DNA of 64,000 bases from Litchfieldia sinesaloumensis (GTDB lineage Bacteria; Bacillota; Bacilli; Bacillales; Bacillaceae_L). The stretch's first letter is position 1, and each line of letters begins with the position of its first letter. The notes under the pieces are model-generated. The model made no database searches. It was given only the letters and a program-made list of their open reading frames with translations, and was not told where the DNA came from. A program made the translations under genes and the position numbers. The stretch is taken from the NCBI RefSeq assembly GCF_900156865.1, contig NZ_LT732529.1, positions 2,544,460-2,608,459 of the forward strand, given 5' to 3'. This document shows positions 1 through 9,406 of the stretch, piece by piece.

Positions 1-26
1 GTTGCCACATTTTGCAAACATTTGGT

Positions 27-392
27 TTAGCAATTTTCAGGTGTGCCAGCTGCTGTTGCTGTGCGGAAAGATGAACCACAACCACAAGAAGCGATTGCGT
101 TTGGATTATCGATGGTAAATCCTCCACCCATTAGAGATTGTTTGAAGTCTATTTTTACACCAGATAAAATCGGAGCGTCTTCTTTATTAATAATTATCTT
201 AATCCCATGTTGTTCATCATGAAGGTCATCAGCACTTTCTTCCTGTTCAAAGCCCATTCCGTAGGAAAGTCCACTACAACCGCCACCTTTAACAGCAACC
301 CGAAGGAATGATCCTTCTTCCTCATTTTGTTTCATCATATCTTTAATCTGAAAAGCAGCTGCTTCAGATATGTTGACTACATGATTTGTCAC
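27..392 (-). CDS. yutM: HesB/IscA-family iron-sulfur cluster carrier (YutM-like)
   Basis: A 121-residue A-type Fe-S carrier, thought to take clusters from the SUF scaffold and pass them to target enzymes in the cytosol. The three family cysteines are present: C39 in GGGCSG, and C103 and C105 in the CGCGSSF tail. An extra cysteine ends the protein (C121), beyond the usual family end. The start is GTG, preceded by a perfect AAGGAGGT site. A promoter lies upstream at 443-471. It is transcribed leftward and is monocistronic within what can be seen. The suf operon is in the same window but 22 kb away. The family is certain; the specific client proteins are unknown. Confidence 0.95.
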   Translation of the reverse strand: MTNHVVNISEAAAFQIKDMMKQNEEEGSFLRVAVKGGGCSGLSYGMGFEQEESADDLHDEQHGIKIIINKEDAPILSGVKIDFKQSLMGGGFTIDNPNAIASCGCGSSFRTATAAGTPENC

Positions 393-442
393 GTTTGTAA
401 CCTCCTTTTTTTCACAGCTCTCATAAATATCTTATTACTATT

Positions 443-471
443 AGTATAATGGTTAACTGATTTTGTTACAA
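443..471 (-). promoter_or_regulatory. SigA-type promoter of the HesB/IscA gene
   Basis: On the minus strand there is TTGTAA, a 17-nt spacer and TATACT, about 50 nt before the GTG start. Both hexamers are near consensus. Confidence 0.65.
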
Positions 472-599
472 ATAATCCGTTTAAAACATTTTTTCTTAAA
501 ACTAGTATAAAATGGAAATTCTTTGAGCACAATGGGAATATCCCCCGTTTTTTTAGAAACTCTTCATTAACTATAATGGAGGGTTTTTTTGTTAAAAGA

Positions 600-628
600 A
601 AAAAAGCAGTCCACTGACTGCTTTTTTT
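600..628 (-). terminator. Intrinsic terminator of yuzB
   Basis: An 11-bp stem (AAAAAGCAGTC/GACTGCTTTTT) with a 4-nt loop, followed on the minus strand by a run of T. It lies just after the yuzB stop. Confidence 0.8.
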
Positions 629-641
629 AATGTATATATAG

Positions 642-878
642 TTAGAACATTGGGTTCTCTTCTAAATAGGAATAGATGTTTTCAACAAGCTCTTCGGCTG
701 TTTCACCAGTTACTACATCCCCATTTACAAGTGCATACAGTGACTCAAAACATTGCCCACAATAGCTCAGACATCCGTATTCAATCACATCAAGGTTTGG
801 ATCCTGTTCTAGGATTTCCTTCGCTTTTTCTGAGCCACTAGCCAAGTTACTAACACAGAATTCTATGATAGGATTCAC
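642..878 (-). CDS. yuzB: YuzB, DUF1450 small cysteine-rich protein
   Basis: A 78-residue protein of the YuzB/DUF1450 family, whose function is not established. It has cysteines at 8, 36, 40 and 43; the last three form CLSYCGQC, suggesting a redox or metal site in a small thioredoxin-like fold. A longer frame starts at 890, but there the ribosome site GAGGTG overlaps the GTG. The GTG at 876-878 sits about 6 nt after it and gives the family's usual length and its MNPIIEFC start. It is divergent from yutJ, as I remember for B. subtilis, in a cluster rich in small redox and Fe-S proteins. Confidence 0.88.
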   Translation of the reverse strand: MNPIIEFCVSNLASGSEKAKEILEQDPNLDVIEYGCLSYCGQCFESLYALVNGDVVTGETAEELVENIYSYLEENPMF

Positions 879-989
879 TGGTTTATTCACCTCACTACAA
901 CTACTTATCGTACTCCCTTTTTATCTGCACGTCAAATTTCGGGAATTAAGTTGTTATTTTGCCATATTTTCGCTATACTTTTAGTGTCT

Positions 990-1017
990 TTGAAAAGGAT
1001 TACAGTATAGATAAAAT
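990..1017 (+). promoter_or_regulatory. Probable promoter of yutJ
   Basis: TTGAAA, a 16-nt spacer and TAAAAT, 64 nt upstream of the yutJ ATG. The spacer is one base short of ideal, so this is a moderate call. Confidence 0.45.
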
Positions 1018-1080
1018 GTTGTTAGAACAACGAACTGAACGTTTCAACCAAAGAGAGGAACTTTAAAGGGGATAATCAAC

Positions 1081-2148
1081 ATGAAAAAACTAGTCATATT
1101 AGGTGGTGGGTATGGTGGAATGCGAATTTTACATCGTCTTTTGCCAAATCAATTACCGGAGGATATCCAAATCACCTTGATTGATCGAGTGCCTTATCAT
1201 AGTTTAAAAACGGAATTTTACGCACTTGCCGCAGGAACTATTTCTGACTCCCATGTTCGTGTAACATTTCCAGAACATGATCGCTTACTCGTACATTATG
1301 GGGAAATTACGGGCATCGATATGAATTCAAAACTTGTCCATTTAAAGGACCAGGAATCTATTGAGTATGATGATTTAGTAATTGGTTTAGGATGTGAGGA
1401 CAAATTCCACAATGTCCCTGGAGCGAAAGAATTCTCTTATAGCATTCAATCCATTGACAGTTCACGACAAACCTATCAGAAACTAAATAACCTTCCCGCT
1501 GGAGCTACAGTATCCATTGTTGGTGCAGGACTAAGTGGGGTTGAATTAGCTAGTGAATTACATGAAAGTAGACCAGACTTAAAAATCAAACTCTTCGACA
1601 GAGGAAAGCATATTCTATCCGCATTCCCAGAAAAACTGAGCATGTATGTCGAAAACTGGTTTGATAAAAATGATGTTGAAATCATTAATAACTCAAACAT
1701 TACAAAAGTTGAAGAAAACGTACTTTATAACAATGATCAACCTGTTCAAAGTGATGTTGTTGTTTGGACAGCTGGTATCCAGCCAAATAAAATTGTCAGG
1801 GACTTAGATGTCGAAAAAGACAAAAGTGGTCGTGTGGTTCTAACTACGCAGCATAATTTACCGAACGATGAGCATGTCTATGTTGTCGGTGACTGCGCAA
1901 GCTTACCACATGCGCCAAGTGCCCAACTTGCAGAAGGTCAGGCCGAACAGATTGTACAGGTACTTTTAAAACGCTGGAAAGGTGAAGAACCACCAACCGA
2001 ATTTCCTAAGATCAAATTAAAAGGTGTACTTGGATCCCTTGGAAAAAAAGAAGGCTTTGGTCTAGTAGCTGAACGTCCACTTACTGGTCGCGTGCCTAGG
2101 ATGTTAAAATCTGGAGTGTTATGGATGTATAAGTATCATAATGGATGA
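1081..2148 (+). CDS. yutJ: NADH dehydrogenase-like FAD/NAD oxidoreductase YutJ
   Basis: A 355-residue type II NADH dehydrogenase-like flavoprotein of the pyridine nucleotide-disulfide oxidoreductase fold. The FAD-binding GGGYGG motif is at residues 8-13 and the NAD-binding GAGLSG at 148-153. A second FAD contact, VVGDCA, lies near residue 275. Such enzymes oxidise NADH at the membrane and pass electrons to quinone without pumping protons, but the substrate of YutJ itself is not settled. It starts with ATG after AAAGGGG (1064-1070) and ends with a strong bidirectional terminator. Neighbours on both sides are small cysteine proteins, so a shared redox theme is an inference only. Confidence 0.9.
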   Translation: MKKLVILGGGYGGMRILHRLLPNQLPEDIQITLIDRVPYHSLKTEFYALAAGTISDSHVRVTFPEHDRLLVHYGEITGIDMNSKLVHLKDQESIEYDDLVIGLGCEDKFHNVPGAKEFSYSIQSIDSSRQTYQKLNNLPAGATVSIVGAGLSGVELASELHESRPDLKIKLFDRGKHILSAFPEKLSMYVENWFDKNDVEIINNSNITKVEENVLYNNDQPVQSDVVVWTAGIQPNKIVRDLDVEKDKSGRVVLTTQHNLPNDEHVYVVGDCASLPHAPSAQLAEGQAEQIVQVLLKRWKGEEPPTEFPKIKLKGVLGSLGKKEGFGLVAERPLTGRVPRMLKSGVLWMYKYHNG

Positions 2149-2152
2149 TTGA

Positions 2153-2180
2153 AAAACCGCGGTTGTTTGCCGCGGTTTTA
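2153..2180. terminator. Bidirectional terminator between yutJ and yuzD
   Basis: A perfect 10-bp stem (AAAACCGCGG/CCGCGGTTTT) with a 7-nt loop and A/T tracts on both sides. It can serve both converging genes. Confidence 0.85.
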
Positions 2181-2187
2181 GTTTGCT

Positions 2188-2517
2188 TTATTCAGCTGCC
2201 TTATATCCGAATTTCTCCATTTCTGCGTAAATAGTTTTTAGCTTCGGGCTTCCTTCACCGACAATAGCCCCTTCTAACACAACAACCGGGTAAAACATAT
2301 CTTCCTCAATCACACGTTGAGCGAATGTCTTTTTCTCCTCTTCATTAGGTGGATCAAAAATATCAATATGTGTAATTTCAAAGGGTTGGTTTGGGAACTT
2401 TCTACTTAGTGCTGCTTCCAACCATTCATACGTTTCTTTTGAAGAAGGAAGATTCACACAGCTAGGACATAATATTTCTGCTCCATATACACAAATTTCA
2501 ACCTTTTGCATTTCCAA
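2188..2517 (-). CDS. yuzD: YuzD, DUF1462 thioredoxin-fold protein
   Basis: A 109-residue protein of the YuzD/DUF1462 family, a small thioredoxin-like fold with a CPSC pair at residues 17-20 preceded by VYGAE. The pattern suggests disulfide exchange or metal handling, but no substrate is known to me. The longest frame begins with a TTG at 2538 that lies inside the GGGGGAG ribosome site. The TTG at 2515-2517, eight nucleotides after that site, fits better and gives the family length. It converges with yutJ and is divergent from the NifU-like gene yutI. Confidence 0.85.
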   Translation of the reverse strand: MEMQKVEICVYGAEILCPSCVNLPSSKETYEWLEAALSRKFPNQPFEITHIDIFDPPNEEEKKTFAQRVIEEDMFYPVVVLEGAIVGEGSPKLKTIYAEMEKFGYKAAE

Positions 2518-2693
2518 TTCGATTTCTCCCCCATCCAATCATTTCTTTTTTCATTGTACTAAAAATCTGATACAATAGACACCGAAAGATACTTATGTGC
2601 AGCTTAGATTCATCTACGAAATAAAGTTAATAGATTTTTTACAGGAAACAGATTATAATAATTATAAAGGTATGAGGAAAGGAGTCAATCGTT

Positions 2694-2930
2694 ATGGCTG
2701 AATTAGATATTAGAGAACAAGTACAAGAAGTATTAGATAAACTTCGTCCATTCTTACTTCGCGACGGCGGAGACTGTGATCTAGTCGATGTTGAAGATGG
2801 TGTTGTAAAGCTTCGTTTATTAGGTGCTTGTGGTACCTGCCCGAGCTCCACAATCACATTAAAAGCTGGAATTGAACGTGCACTACTAGAAGAAGTTCCA
2901 GGTGTAGTCGAAGTTGAACAAGTATTCTAA
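2694..2930 (+). CDS. yutI: NifU C-terminal-domain Fe-S scaffold (YutI/Nfu)
   Basis: A 78-residue stand-alone NifU C-terminal domain. The cluster-binding C46-x2-C49 motif (CGTCPSS) is intact, and there is one further cysteine at 28. Nfu proteins hold a [4Fe-4S] cluster as a dimer and deliver it to enzymes such as aconitase and lipoyl synthase; a lipA gene lies 10 kb away in this window. It starts with ATG after AAAGGAG and ends before a clear terminator. The family is certain. Confidence 0.93.
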   Translation: MAELDIREQVQEVLDKLRPFLLRDGGDCDLVDVEDGVVKLRLLGACGTCPSSTITLKAGIERALLEEVPGVVEVEQVF

Positions 2931-2946
2931 TTAATATAATTACAAG

Positions 2947-2976
2947 AGTGCCTCAAGTTCTGAGGCACTTTTTTTG
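2947..2976 (+). terminator. Terminator of yutI
   Basis: A 9-bp stem, AGTGCCTCA/TGAGGCACT, with a 5-nt loop and a run of eight T. Confidence 0.9.
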
Positions 2977-3049
2977 ACCTAAAAATCAGTAGTGGCAGTA
3001 TTTCATAAAAACGGCAGATAAAGCACTTGAAAGTGACAGTAGCTGTATA

Positions 3050-3078
3050 AAAAATAGCGAAACCAGCACGGTTTCGCT
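3050..3078 (-). terminator. Terminator of the hom-thrC-thrB operon
   Basis: A 9-bp stem, AGCGAAACC/GGTTTCGCT, with a 5-nt loop. On the minus strand it is followed by a T run and lies immediately after the thrB stop. Confidence 0.88.
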
Positions 3079-3083
3079 TTTAT

Positions 3084-4001
3084 TCATGTATAGAAAGTGT
3101 AGTTAGTTAACCTACTTCCGTTTGTTTCGATTGATAGTTCTTCGACCTGGTAACCCTCGAACACAAGAGATAGATCCGTTTTTAACTGATTTCCTCTTCC
3201 GCTTTCGGTAAAGCAAATTACTGTAGGGCCAGCTCCACTTATGGTAACTCCAAAAGCTCCAGCCCTCTTCGCTACACGACGAATGCTATCAAACTCAGGT
3301 ATGAGTTTTGCTCGATACTGCTGATGAAATAGATCGAGTTCCATCATTTTCCCCATTAATTCAAGGTTTTTAGTTAAAAGTGCAGCCACCATGACATTGC
3401 TTATAGAACTAGCCTTCACTGCCTCTTGATAGGAAAGCTCTGTTGGTAGGACATTACGTGCATCCTTTGTTTTTAACTCGTAAGGAGGAATAACAACTAC
3501 CATGTCAAAGGATAAATCCTTTACGTGAATAAGGTCCGTGTCTTCACTTCCACGATGACTCCCTATCACTAGACCACCGAATAACGATGCTCCAACATTA
3601 TCTGGGTGCCCTTCAAATTCACATGCTAGATTTAGCTTCTGCTGATGTGTTAACTGTAAGCCACAAAGCTCATTTACAAGCTCTATTGCGGCGATAATAG
3701 CTGCTGCACTGCTCCCTAATCCTCTTGCTAATGGAATATCACTATGAACAAAAATTTTGCAGGGAGGTAACACACAAGAGTACTTATCAGCTATCCCTGC
3801 TGCAATTTGATAGATAAAATTTTCCTTACCACTTGGAGTATCAGCGATTTCCTCAGATTGTGGAATAAACTCCCACTCGTTACTCTTTTCGACCTGAAGG
3901 GTTAGAAATCGATTGACTGCCAACCCCAACGAATCAAAACCAGGTCCAAGATTAGCCGAGCTCGCTGGTACTTTTATTTGAAAAGCTTGATCAGACTTCA
4001 T
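3084..4001 (-). CDS. thrB: Homoserine kinase
   Basis: A 305-residue GHMP-family kinase that phosphorylates L-homoserine with ATP in threonine synthesis. The N-terminal [10 protein letters not shown] segment is at residues 12-21 and the phosphate-binding [10 protein letters not shown] loop at 92-101. The frame is open to 4088, but the upstream part lies inside thrC and reads unlike the family. The ATG at 3999-4001 has AGAGGAG nine nucleotides upstream and gives the usual start, so I choose it. It overlaps the end of thrC by 11 nt, so translational coupling is likely. It is the last gene of hom-thrC-thrB. Confidence 0.96.
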   Translation of the reverse strand: MKSDQAFQIKVPASSANLGPGFDSLGLAVNRFLTLQVEKSNEWEFIPQSEEIADTPSGKENFIYQIAAGIADKYSCVLPPCKIFVHSDIPLARGLGSSAAAIIAAIELVNELCGLQLTHQQKLNLACEFEGHPDNVGASLFGGLVIGSHRGSEDTDLIHVKDLSFDMVVVIPPYELKTKDARNVLPTELSYQEAVKASSISNVMVAALLTKNLELMGKMMELDLFHQQYRAKLIPEFDSIRRVAKRAGAFGVTISGAGPTVICFTESGRGNQLKTDLSLVFEGYQVEELSIETNGSRLTNYTFYT

Positions 4002-5058
4002 GTAAAACGGCTCCTCTAATGTGTTCATAGACAAGCTGTTCATCATTTGGTAGGACAACAGGTTTGATTGTTGTTGCCTCAATTGCAATATTTGGATCTT
4101 TTAATCCATTCCCAGTTAATACTGCAACCACTTTGCTGCCTTTTTTAATTTCTCCGCTACGTACTTGCTTAATGACTCCAGCAATGGATGCACAAGAACC
4201 TGGTTCAGCAAATACACCTTCTTTTTTCGCTAGTAATCGATAGGCCTCAAGAATTTCTTCATCTGTTACTTCATCAATCTTCCCCTTCGATTCATTAGCC
4301 GCTGCAACAGCGCTATCCCAGCTCGCTGGATTTCCGATACGAATGGCAGTTGCAACTGTTTCTGGATTTTCAATTACTTGATTCTTGGCAATAGCAGCTG
4401 CCCCTTCCGCTTCAAACCCACGCATCTCAGGTAGCCCCGTATTATGACGTTCATGGTATTCCTTGAAACCTTTCCAGTAGGCTGTGATATTCCCTGCGTT
4501 TCCTACTGGAATTGCTAATACGTCAGGAGCACCATCTAGCTGCACACAGACTTCAAACGCAGCCGTCTTTTGTCCTTCAATACGATATGGGTTTACGGAG
4601 TTTACGAGAGTAATAGGAGCTGTTTCGCTAATGTTACGCACCATTTTTAGTGCATGGTCGAAATTACCCTCAATTGAGATAATTTCAGCTCCATACATCA
4701 CAGCTTGAGCTAATTTGCCCATTGCTATTTTCCCTTCAGGAATAACGACGATACAGCGTAATCCAGCACGTGCAGCATATGCCGCTGCTGCAGCTGAGGT
4801 ATTTCCAGTAGATGCACAAATAATTGTATCACTACCTTCTTCAACTGCTTTAGCTACCGCCATTACCATCCCACGATCTTTAAAGGAGCCAGTAGGATTT
4901 GCACCTTCCACTTTTACATATAATTCAACACCAAGTTCCTCAGAAATAGTGTGTAGAGGAAGTAGAGGTGTATTTCCTTCATTTAAGGATAGCATTGGAG
5001 TACTTTCATTTACCGGTAAATATTCACGAAATTGTTGTATAAGTCCTTGCCATCTCAT
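3991..5058 (-). CDS. thrC: Threonine synthase
   Basis: A 355-residue PLP enzyme converting O-phosphohomoserine to L-threonine. The PLP lysine is K60 in GSFKDRG, and the glycine-rich phosphate pocket reads PVGNAGNI. The length is typical of the Bacillus form. It starts with ATG after GGAGGAAACC and overlaps the hom stop in ATGA (5055-5058). It is the middle gene of the threonine operon. Nothing unusual is seen. Confidence 0.97.
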   Translation of the reverse strand: MRWQGLIQQFREYLPVNESTPMLSLNEGNTPLLPLHTISEELGVELYVKVEGANPTGSFKDRGMVMAVAKAVEEGSDTIICASTGNTSAAAAAYAARAGLRCIVVIPEGKIAMGKLAQAVMYGAEIISIEGNFDHALKMVRNISETAPITLVNSVNPYRIEGQKTAAFEVCVQLDGAPDVLAIPVGNAGNITAYWKGFKEYHERHNTGLPEMRGFEAEGAAAIAKNQVIENPETVATAIRIGNPASWDSAVAAANESKGKIDEVTDEEILEAYRLLAKKEGVFAEPGSCASIAGVIKQVRSGEIKKGSKVVAVLTGNGLKDPNIAIEATTIKPVVLPNDEQLVYEHIRGAVLHEV

Positions 5059-6353
5059 GCTAGGTTTCCTCCTTCAACTCGATACGAGCTTTTCACTTCT
5101 TGGATTATTTGTAGATCTCGTAGTTGAACTAAAATTTCTTCATAATCTTGTAGGGATGCTTGATGAGTAACTAGAACAATCTCTGCTACATCCTTATTTT
5201 TTAATGGTAGTTGAAGAATCTTTTCGAAGCTTACACCACGCTCAGAGAATAGTGACGTAATCTTTGCAAATGCCCCAACTTGGTCCTTTACGTGAATACG
5301 TAAAAAGTATTTTGAAAACTTCTCAGAGTCTTCTTTTAACTTTTTCTCATATTGAGGGGATACGCTACTTTTACCATTTACCCCAAGTCTCATATTTTTC
5401 ATAACACCAACTAAATCTGAAACGATTGATGTTGCAGTTGGTAAACTACCTGCTCCTGGTCCATAGAACATTGTTTCCCCTACTGCTTCTCCATACACAT
5501 ATACCGCATTAAATTCGTCGTTTACCCCAGCAAGTGGATGCGTTTCTGGAAGTAGGGTTGGTTGAACACTTACCTCAACCTTTTCACCCTCACGATGTGC
5601 AGTACCGATTAACTTAATCACATAACCTAAACGTTTACTATATTCGATATCATCGCTAGTAACGGAAGAAATTCCTTGAACACGAACGTCTTTAAGGTCA
5701 ATATTCATTGAGTACCCTAGTGTAGCTAGAATGGCCATCTTTCTTGCTGCATCTAGACCTTCTACATCTGCTGTAGGGTCACTTTCTGCGTAGCCGAGAT
5801 CTTGCGCTTCTTTTAGAACCTCTTCATAAGCACTACCAAATTTACTCATTTTAGTTAAGATAAAATTTGTTGTGCCATTTACAATTCCCATCATTTTAAT
5901 GATTCGATCTGATGCAAAGCCATCTGCTAAACCACGGAGAATCGGAATCCCGCCGGCCACACTTGCTTCATAAAATAAGTCACAACCATTTTCACTCGCA
6001 ACTGCTAATAACTCCGTACCATATAAAGCCATTAAGTCTTTATTTGCTGTTACAACGTGTTTTTTGTTACGTAGAGATTGAAGAACAAGCTGCCTTGTAT
6101 CCTCAACCCCACCCATTACTTCAATTACAACATCAATTTCCGGATCATCAATTACATCGTTTGCATTCGTTGTCAGGTATGCAGGATCTATATCCACTGA
6201 TCGATGCTTATTTACGTCTTGAACTAATACCTTTTTAACCTCTATTGGGCACCCTACTTGATGCATTAATTTATCTTGATGGTTCTTTAATATCGTAACG
6301 ACGCCACTACCAACCGTACCTAATCCTAATAATCCAACTGAAATACTTTTCAT
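5055..6353 (-). CDS. hom: Homoserine dehydrogenase with C-terminal ACT domain
   Basis: A 432-residue enzyme reducing aspartate semialdehyde to homoserine, the branch point toward threonine and methionine. The nucleotide motif GLGTVGSG is at residues 10-17, the catalytic region contains TANKDLMA, and an ACT domain near residues 350-425 is expected to bind threonine as feedback inhibitor. It starts with ATG after AGGGAGG. The promoter is at 6412-6440. Its untranslated leader contains a 9-bp hairpin (6372-6392) just before the ribosome site; no T-box is present in the short leader. Confidence 0.97.
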   Translation of the reverse strand: MKSISVGLLGLGTVGSGVVTILKNHQDKLMHQVGCPIEVKKVLVQDVNKHRSVDIDPAYLTTNANDVIDDPEIDVVIEVMGGVEDTRQLVLQSLRNKKHVVTANKDLMALYGTELLAVASENGCDLFYEASVAGGIPILRGLADGFASDRIIKMMGIVNGTTNFILTKMSKFGSAYEEVLKEAQDLGYAESDPTADVEGLDAARKMAILATLGYSMNIDLKDVRVQGISSVTSDDIEYSKRLGYVIKLIGTAHREGEKVEVSVQPTLLPETHPLAGVNDEFNAVYVYGEAVGETMFYGPGAGSLPTATSIVSDLVGVMKNMRLGVNGKSSVSPQYEKKLKEDSEKFSKYFLRIHVKDQVGAFAKITSLFSERGVSFEKILQLPLKNKDVAEIVLVTHQASLQDYEEILVQLRDLQIIQEVKSSYRVEGGNLA

Positions 6354-6371
6354 AATTCTGCCGCCTCCCTA

Positions 6372-6392
6372 TGTATTCCTCAGAAATACATT
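6372..6392 (-). promoter_or_regulatory. Small leader hairpin before hom ribosome site
   Basis: An inverted repeat, ATGTATTCC/GAAATACAT, with a 3-nt loop and one G-U pair. It is transcribed in the hom leader and ends shortly before the AGGGAGG site. Its role is unknown; it is too weak and lacks the T run for a terminator. Confidence 0.4.
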
Positions 6393-6411
6393 TGTCTTTC
6401 TATAATGGACA

Positions 6412-6440
6412 TTATAGTAGTAATATGGTGTTATTACAAG
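6412..6440 (-). promoter_or_regulatory. Promoter of hom-thrC-thrB
   Basis: On the minus strand there is TTGTAA, a 17-nt spacer and a consensus TATAAT, about 60 nt before the hom ATG. Confidence 0.75.
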
Positions 6441-6534
6441 AGTTTTTTTAAATGTTCTTTTGTGAAAACGCTTAACACCTTGATTTAATCACTAATTTTT
6501 TATAAAAATTTTTATTATAAAAAAATTCTTTCTA

Positions 6535-6561
6535 TAAAAGAACACCTTCTTTACGAAGGTG
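6535..6561 (-). terminator. Terminator of the 2-hydroxyacid dehydrogenase gene
   Basis: A 7-bp stem, CACCTTC/GAAGGTG, with a 5-nt loop, followed on the minus strand by a T-rich stretch. It is moderately strong. Confidence 0.65.
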
Positions 6562-6570
6562 CCATCGAAG

Positions 6571-7560
6571 TTATTTAACTGATAGTCCCCAATCTTTGTT
6601 TACGAGTGTCTTAGGTTGTTGTCCACAAAGAACTAGCTCAATATTCTTGCAACAAAGTTCCATCATATTTTTTCTCGTTTCTTTGCTTGAGCTTCCAATG
6701 TGAGGTAATGCCACAACATTTGGTAATGTTAATAATGGATGTTTCTCATCCACAGGCTCTTGAACAAATACGTCTAATCCTGCTGCAGCGATTTCACCGT
6801 CAACAAGCGCATGATATAAAGCCTCTTCATCCACAACAGGTCCTCTTGATACATTAACGAAGACGGCAGATTTTTTCATTTTTTTAAAGCTTTCACGCGT
6901 GAACATTCCTAATGTTTCCGCTGTTAATGGAGTCAGGCATACAATAAAGTCTGATGTTTCAATCAATTCATCAAACGATGTATAGGAAGCACCTGTATGT
7001 TCCTCTGCTTCCATATTGCGAGATCGGTTATGGTAAAGAATATTCATTTCAAATCCTCTTGCACGTTTTGCCACCGCTTCCCCAATTTTGCCCATCCCGA
7101 CGATTCCAATCGTTTTATGGTGAACATCGTATCCAGCTAGTAATAAGGGACTCCAGCTTTTCCACTGTCCCTTTTTTACAAATTCAGCTGCTTCAACAAT
7201 TCTTCGAGCAGTTGCTAACAACAACGCAAAAGTTAAATCAGCGGTAGTGTCTGTAAGAACATCGGGTGTATTGCAAATAGCAATTCCTTTCTGATTTGCA
7301 TATTTTACATCTATATTGTCAAAGCCAACCGCTAAATTGGCGATTACCTTCAACTTCGGTGCTGCATCTAGCAGTTCTTTATCAACTTTTTCAGACAGCA
7401 TCGTTAAAAGAGCATCCGCTTTTTCCGCCTCTTTAAGAAGTACTTCTCTCGGGACAGCATTTTCCTCTTCATTCCACATATGTACATCCGCTACTTCCAT
7501 CAGTGGTTGAATCGTTTCTTTGGAAAGTTTTCTGGTAATAAAAACATATGGCTTTGTCAT
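6571..7560 (-). CDS. D-isomer-specific 2-hydroxyacid dehydrogenase (YvcT/GhrB-like)
   Basis: A 329-residue NAD(P)-dependent dehydrogenase that probably reduces glyoxylate, hydroxypyruvate or a 2-ketoacid. The Rossmann motif G155-x-G157-xx-G160 and the catalytic set R239 (NVSRG), E268 (VQEPV) and H287 (LPHIG) are all intact. It resembles B. subtilis YvcT by eye. It lacks the ACT or regulatory domain of serine-pathway SerA, so it is not the usual phosphoglycerate dehydrogenase. It sits alone between the threonine operon and yutH with its own terminator; as I remember, B. subtilis has no such gene at this place. The exact substrate is not determinable here. Confidence 0.88.
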   Translation of the reverse strand: MTKPYVFITRKLSKETIQPLMEVADVHMWNEEENAVPREVLLKEAEKADALLTMLSEKVDKELLDAAPKLKVIANLAVGFDNIDVKYANQKGIAICNTPDVLTDTTADLTFALLLATARRIVEAAEFVKKGQWKSWSPLLLAGYDVHHKTIGIVGMGKIGEAVAKRARGFEMNILYHNRSRNMEAEEHTGASYTSFDELIETSDFIVCLTPLTAETLGMFTRESFKKMKKSAVFVNVSRGPVVDEEALYHALVDGEIAAAGLDVFVQEPVDEKHPLLTLPNVVALPHIGSSSKETRKNMMELCCKNIELVLCGQQPKTLVNKDWGLSVK

Positions 7561-7619
7561 GTTCCACCTCTAAGAAATAGTTGGTATTGTTTCGATGTTT
7601 TTATAGTACCATATTCTCT

Positions 7620-8624
7620 TTATTTTTGGAGCCAATCAATACTAGGAATATTGACTCTTTTCTTATCAACACCTACATTCGATAAAAAGGTGGCTAAAAA
7701 ATGTTCATTCTCACTCGAATGTGTCAGGATAGATTCTAATCTGTGAAGCTGCTTTTCCCTCTGTATATCTGAATCGGTCATGTAATATCCTTCAATACAT
7801 TCGAAGTAGTGTAGCGGAAATAAGAGGCGTGCATAGAGTAGCCTCCAGGAAAAAGGAGACAGAGGATTAACCCGTTCATATTCCCTTAAGAAATGTACAA
7901 TTTGGGCGTTCTGCTTTGACTGTCCACTTACATATTGACCACGTATAAATTCTGCTAAATCCCTAGTATAATGATCAAACACCCAATCTGTTGGAAGCTT
8001 TGTAAATGAATCTTTATTCCAAGTGTTCTCCGTAAATCGGTGATGGCAAATAGTTGCAGAATCAATTGGAGTAGGTGGTTCATCTATCTCTGTATCCACA
8101 AGGTATTGGATGGCATTTTCCGCTAAACCGATATAATATGGAAAGGACTCAACAAATAATGTTTCAAAATGATTATCTGGATGTTGATTCACCTTTTCCT
8201 TCCAAAATAATTCCATTTGGTCTACTCTTTTTTCCCAGAGGTATTTCCATTGACCAATTCGATTGACCTTGCTTACCTGATATGGAAAGGTTCTGCCTCT
8301 TTTATGGAAACGGGCTAATTCATAACCCAATGAATTAGTAATTCTGTGATTTAATACAGGACATCTGATAACGACAACCTCTTCATTATTAAGAATAGTG
8401 CTTAACTCTCCATCTGTTGTGAGTAAGAGTGAGCCTACCCTGATATCTCCTTTTTGAATCATAAAATCACTAAGATATTTAATTTCATACAGTTCTTCCT
8501 GTTCCAAATTTCCTATTGGAACAATACAATATACTATACTTCGGTAGATGAAAGCTTCATAACCAAATGCATTCACCATTCGTTCCGCTTTTAAGTTGTA
8601 TTTTTCTTTAAGTGTTTCTTTCAT
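7620..8624 (-). CDS. yutH: Spore coat-associated protein YutH (CotS family)
   Basis: A 334-residue protein of the CotS/YutH group, which shares the aminoglycoside-phosphotransferase (kinase-like) fold and is found in spore coats. N-terminal segments such as GYEAFIYR and the later FEWR-type core are present, but the canonical catalytic HxD...D kinase motifs are not clear, so enzymatic activity is doubtful. It starts with ATG after AGGGGCG. Its presence supports an endospore former. It is divergent from yutG. Confidence 0.85.
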   Translation of the reverse strand: MKETLKEKYNLKAERMVNAFGYEAFIYRSIVYCIVPIGNLEQEELYEIKYLSDFMIQKGDIRVGSLLLTTDGELSTILNNEEVVVIRCPVLNHRITNSLGYELARFHKRGRTFPYQVSKVNRIGQWKYLWEKRVDQMELFWKEKVNQHPDNHFETLFVESFPYYIGLAENAIQYLVDTEIDEPPTPIDSATICHHRFTENTWNKDSFTKLPTDWVFDHYTRDLAEFIRGQYVSGQSKQNAQIVHFLREYERVNPLSPFSWRLLYARLLFPLHYFECIEGYYMTDSDIQREKQLHRLESILTHSSENEHFLATFLSNVGVDKKRVNIPSIDWLQK

Positions 8625-8762
8625 AAATTATCGCCCCTCGCACATACTATATAACTACGCCTTTATCTGTATATTCCATCTATATGAAACAAAACCCGAT
8701 TACTTGTGGTAAACTAGAAAATAGTAGAAAAATTATTCTGAAATCAGAAGAAATTAGGTGAC

Positions 8763-9266
8763 ATGATGAGTGAAGAAAATAAAATGAATGATATTGAACG
8801 AACTGCTAGAAAATGGCTAGAAGAAAGAGGCGTTACCATTCAAGATATTGCGGAACTAGTACACTTTCTACAAAGCAAATATCACCCAGATTTAAAAATG
8901 GAGGATTGTATTCATAACGTAGATCGTGTTCTAACAAAGCGTGAAATTCAAAATGCAGTGTTAACCGGGATTCAATTAGATAAACTTGCTGAAAAAGGCT
9001 TACTCGAGGAACCACTTCTTTCAACAATAAAGGTAGATGAAGGCCTTTATGGAGTTGATGAGATTCTTGCATTTTCCATTGTAAATGTTTATGGGTCAAT
9101 CGGCTTTACAAACTATGGCTATATCGATAAGAAAAAACCTGGTATCTTAGCTCGTTTAAACGATAAATCAACTGGGGAATGTCATACCTTTTTAGATGAT
9201 ATTGTTGGTGCAATTGCGGCAGCAGCTTCTAGCCGTTTAGCCCATAGAGCAGCAAATGTTGAATAA
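8763..9266 (+). CDS. yutG: Phosphatidylglycerophosphatase A-family protein YutG
   Basis: A 167-residue protein of the PgpA family. The YutG branch is cytosolic and soluble, lacking the C-terminal membrane anchor. The acidic residues near DFLDDIVGAIAA-like text (here FLDDIVGAIAAA) and the conserved NVYGSIGFTNYG segment fit the family. Its likely substrate is a phospholipid phosphate, but the in vivo role is unclear. Two ATG codons stand side by side at 8763 and 8766; AGGTGA is close to both and the second is better spaced. It ends before a strong terminator. Confidence 0.85.
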   Translation: MMSEENKMNDIERTARKWLEERGVTIQDIAELVHFLQSKYHPDLKMEDCIHNVDRVLTKREIQNAVLTGIQLDKLAEKGLLEEPLLSTIKVDEGLYGVDEILAFSIVNVYGSIGFTNYGYIDKKKPGILARLNDKSTGECHTFLDDIVGAIAAAASSRLAHRAANVE

Positions 9267-9274
9267 GAAAAAAG

Positions 9275-9305
9275 TGGACCAGATCCTATGATTTGGTCCA
9301 TTTTT
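9275..9305 (+). terminator. Terminator of yutG
   Basis: Stem TGGACCA/TGGTCCA extended by an imperfect inner helix, followed by TTTTT. Confidence 0.85.
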
Positions 9306-9380
9306 ATTGGATATTAATGGTATGCTGGTATACAAATTATTTCACCAGAAGTGGAATTATTGGAGTACTTTTATCCATAT

Positions 9381-9406
9381 AAAAAACGCTCAATTGAGCG
9401 TTTTTT
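9381..9406. terminator. Perfect palindromic terminator, mainly for yutF
   Basis: A perfect self-complementary AAAAAACGCTCAATTGAGCG-type palindrome. One arm contains the yutF stop codon. It can act in both directions. Confidence 0.85.

Noticed and set aside
6354-6570. T-box leader before hom
   Set aside because: The leader is only about 50-60 nt and has no AGGGTGGNACCGCG-like antiterminator box.
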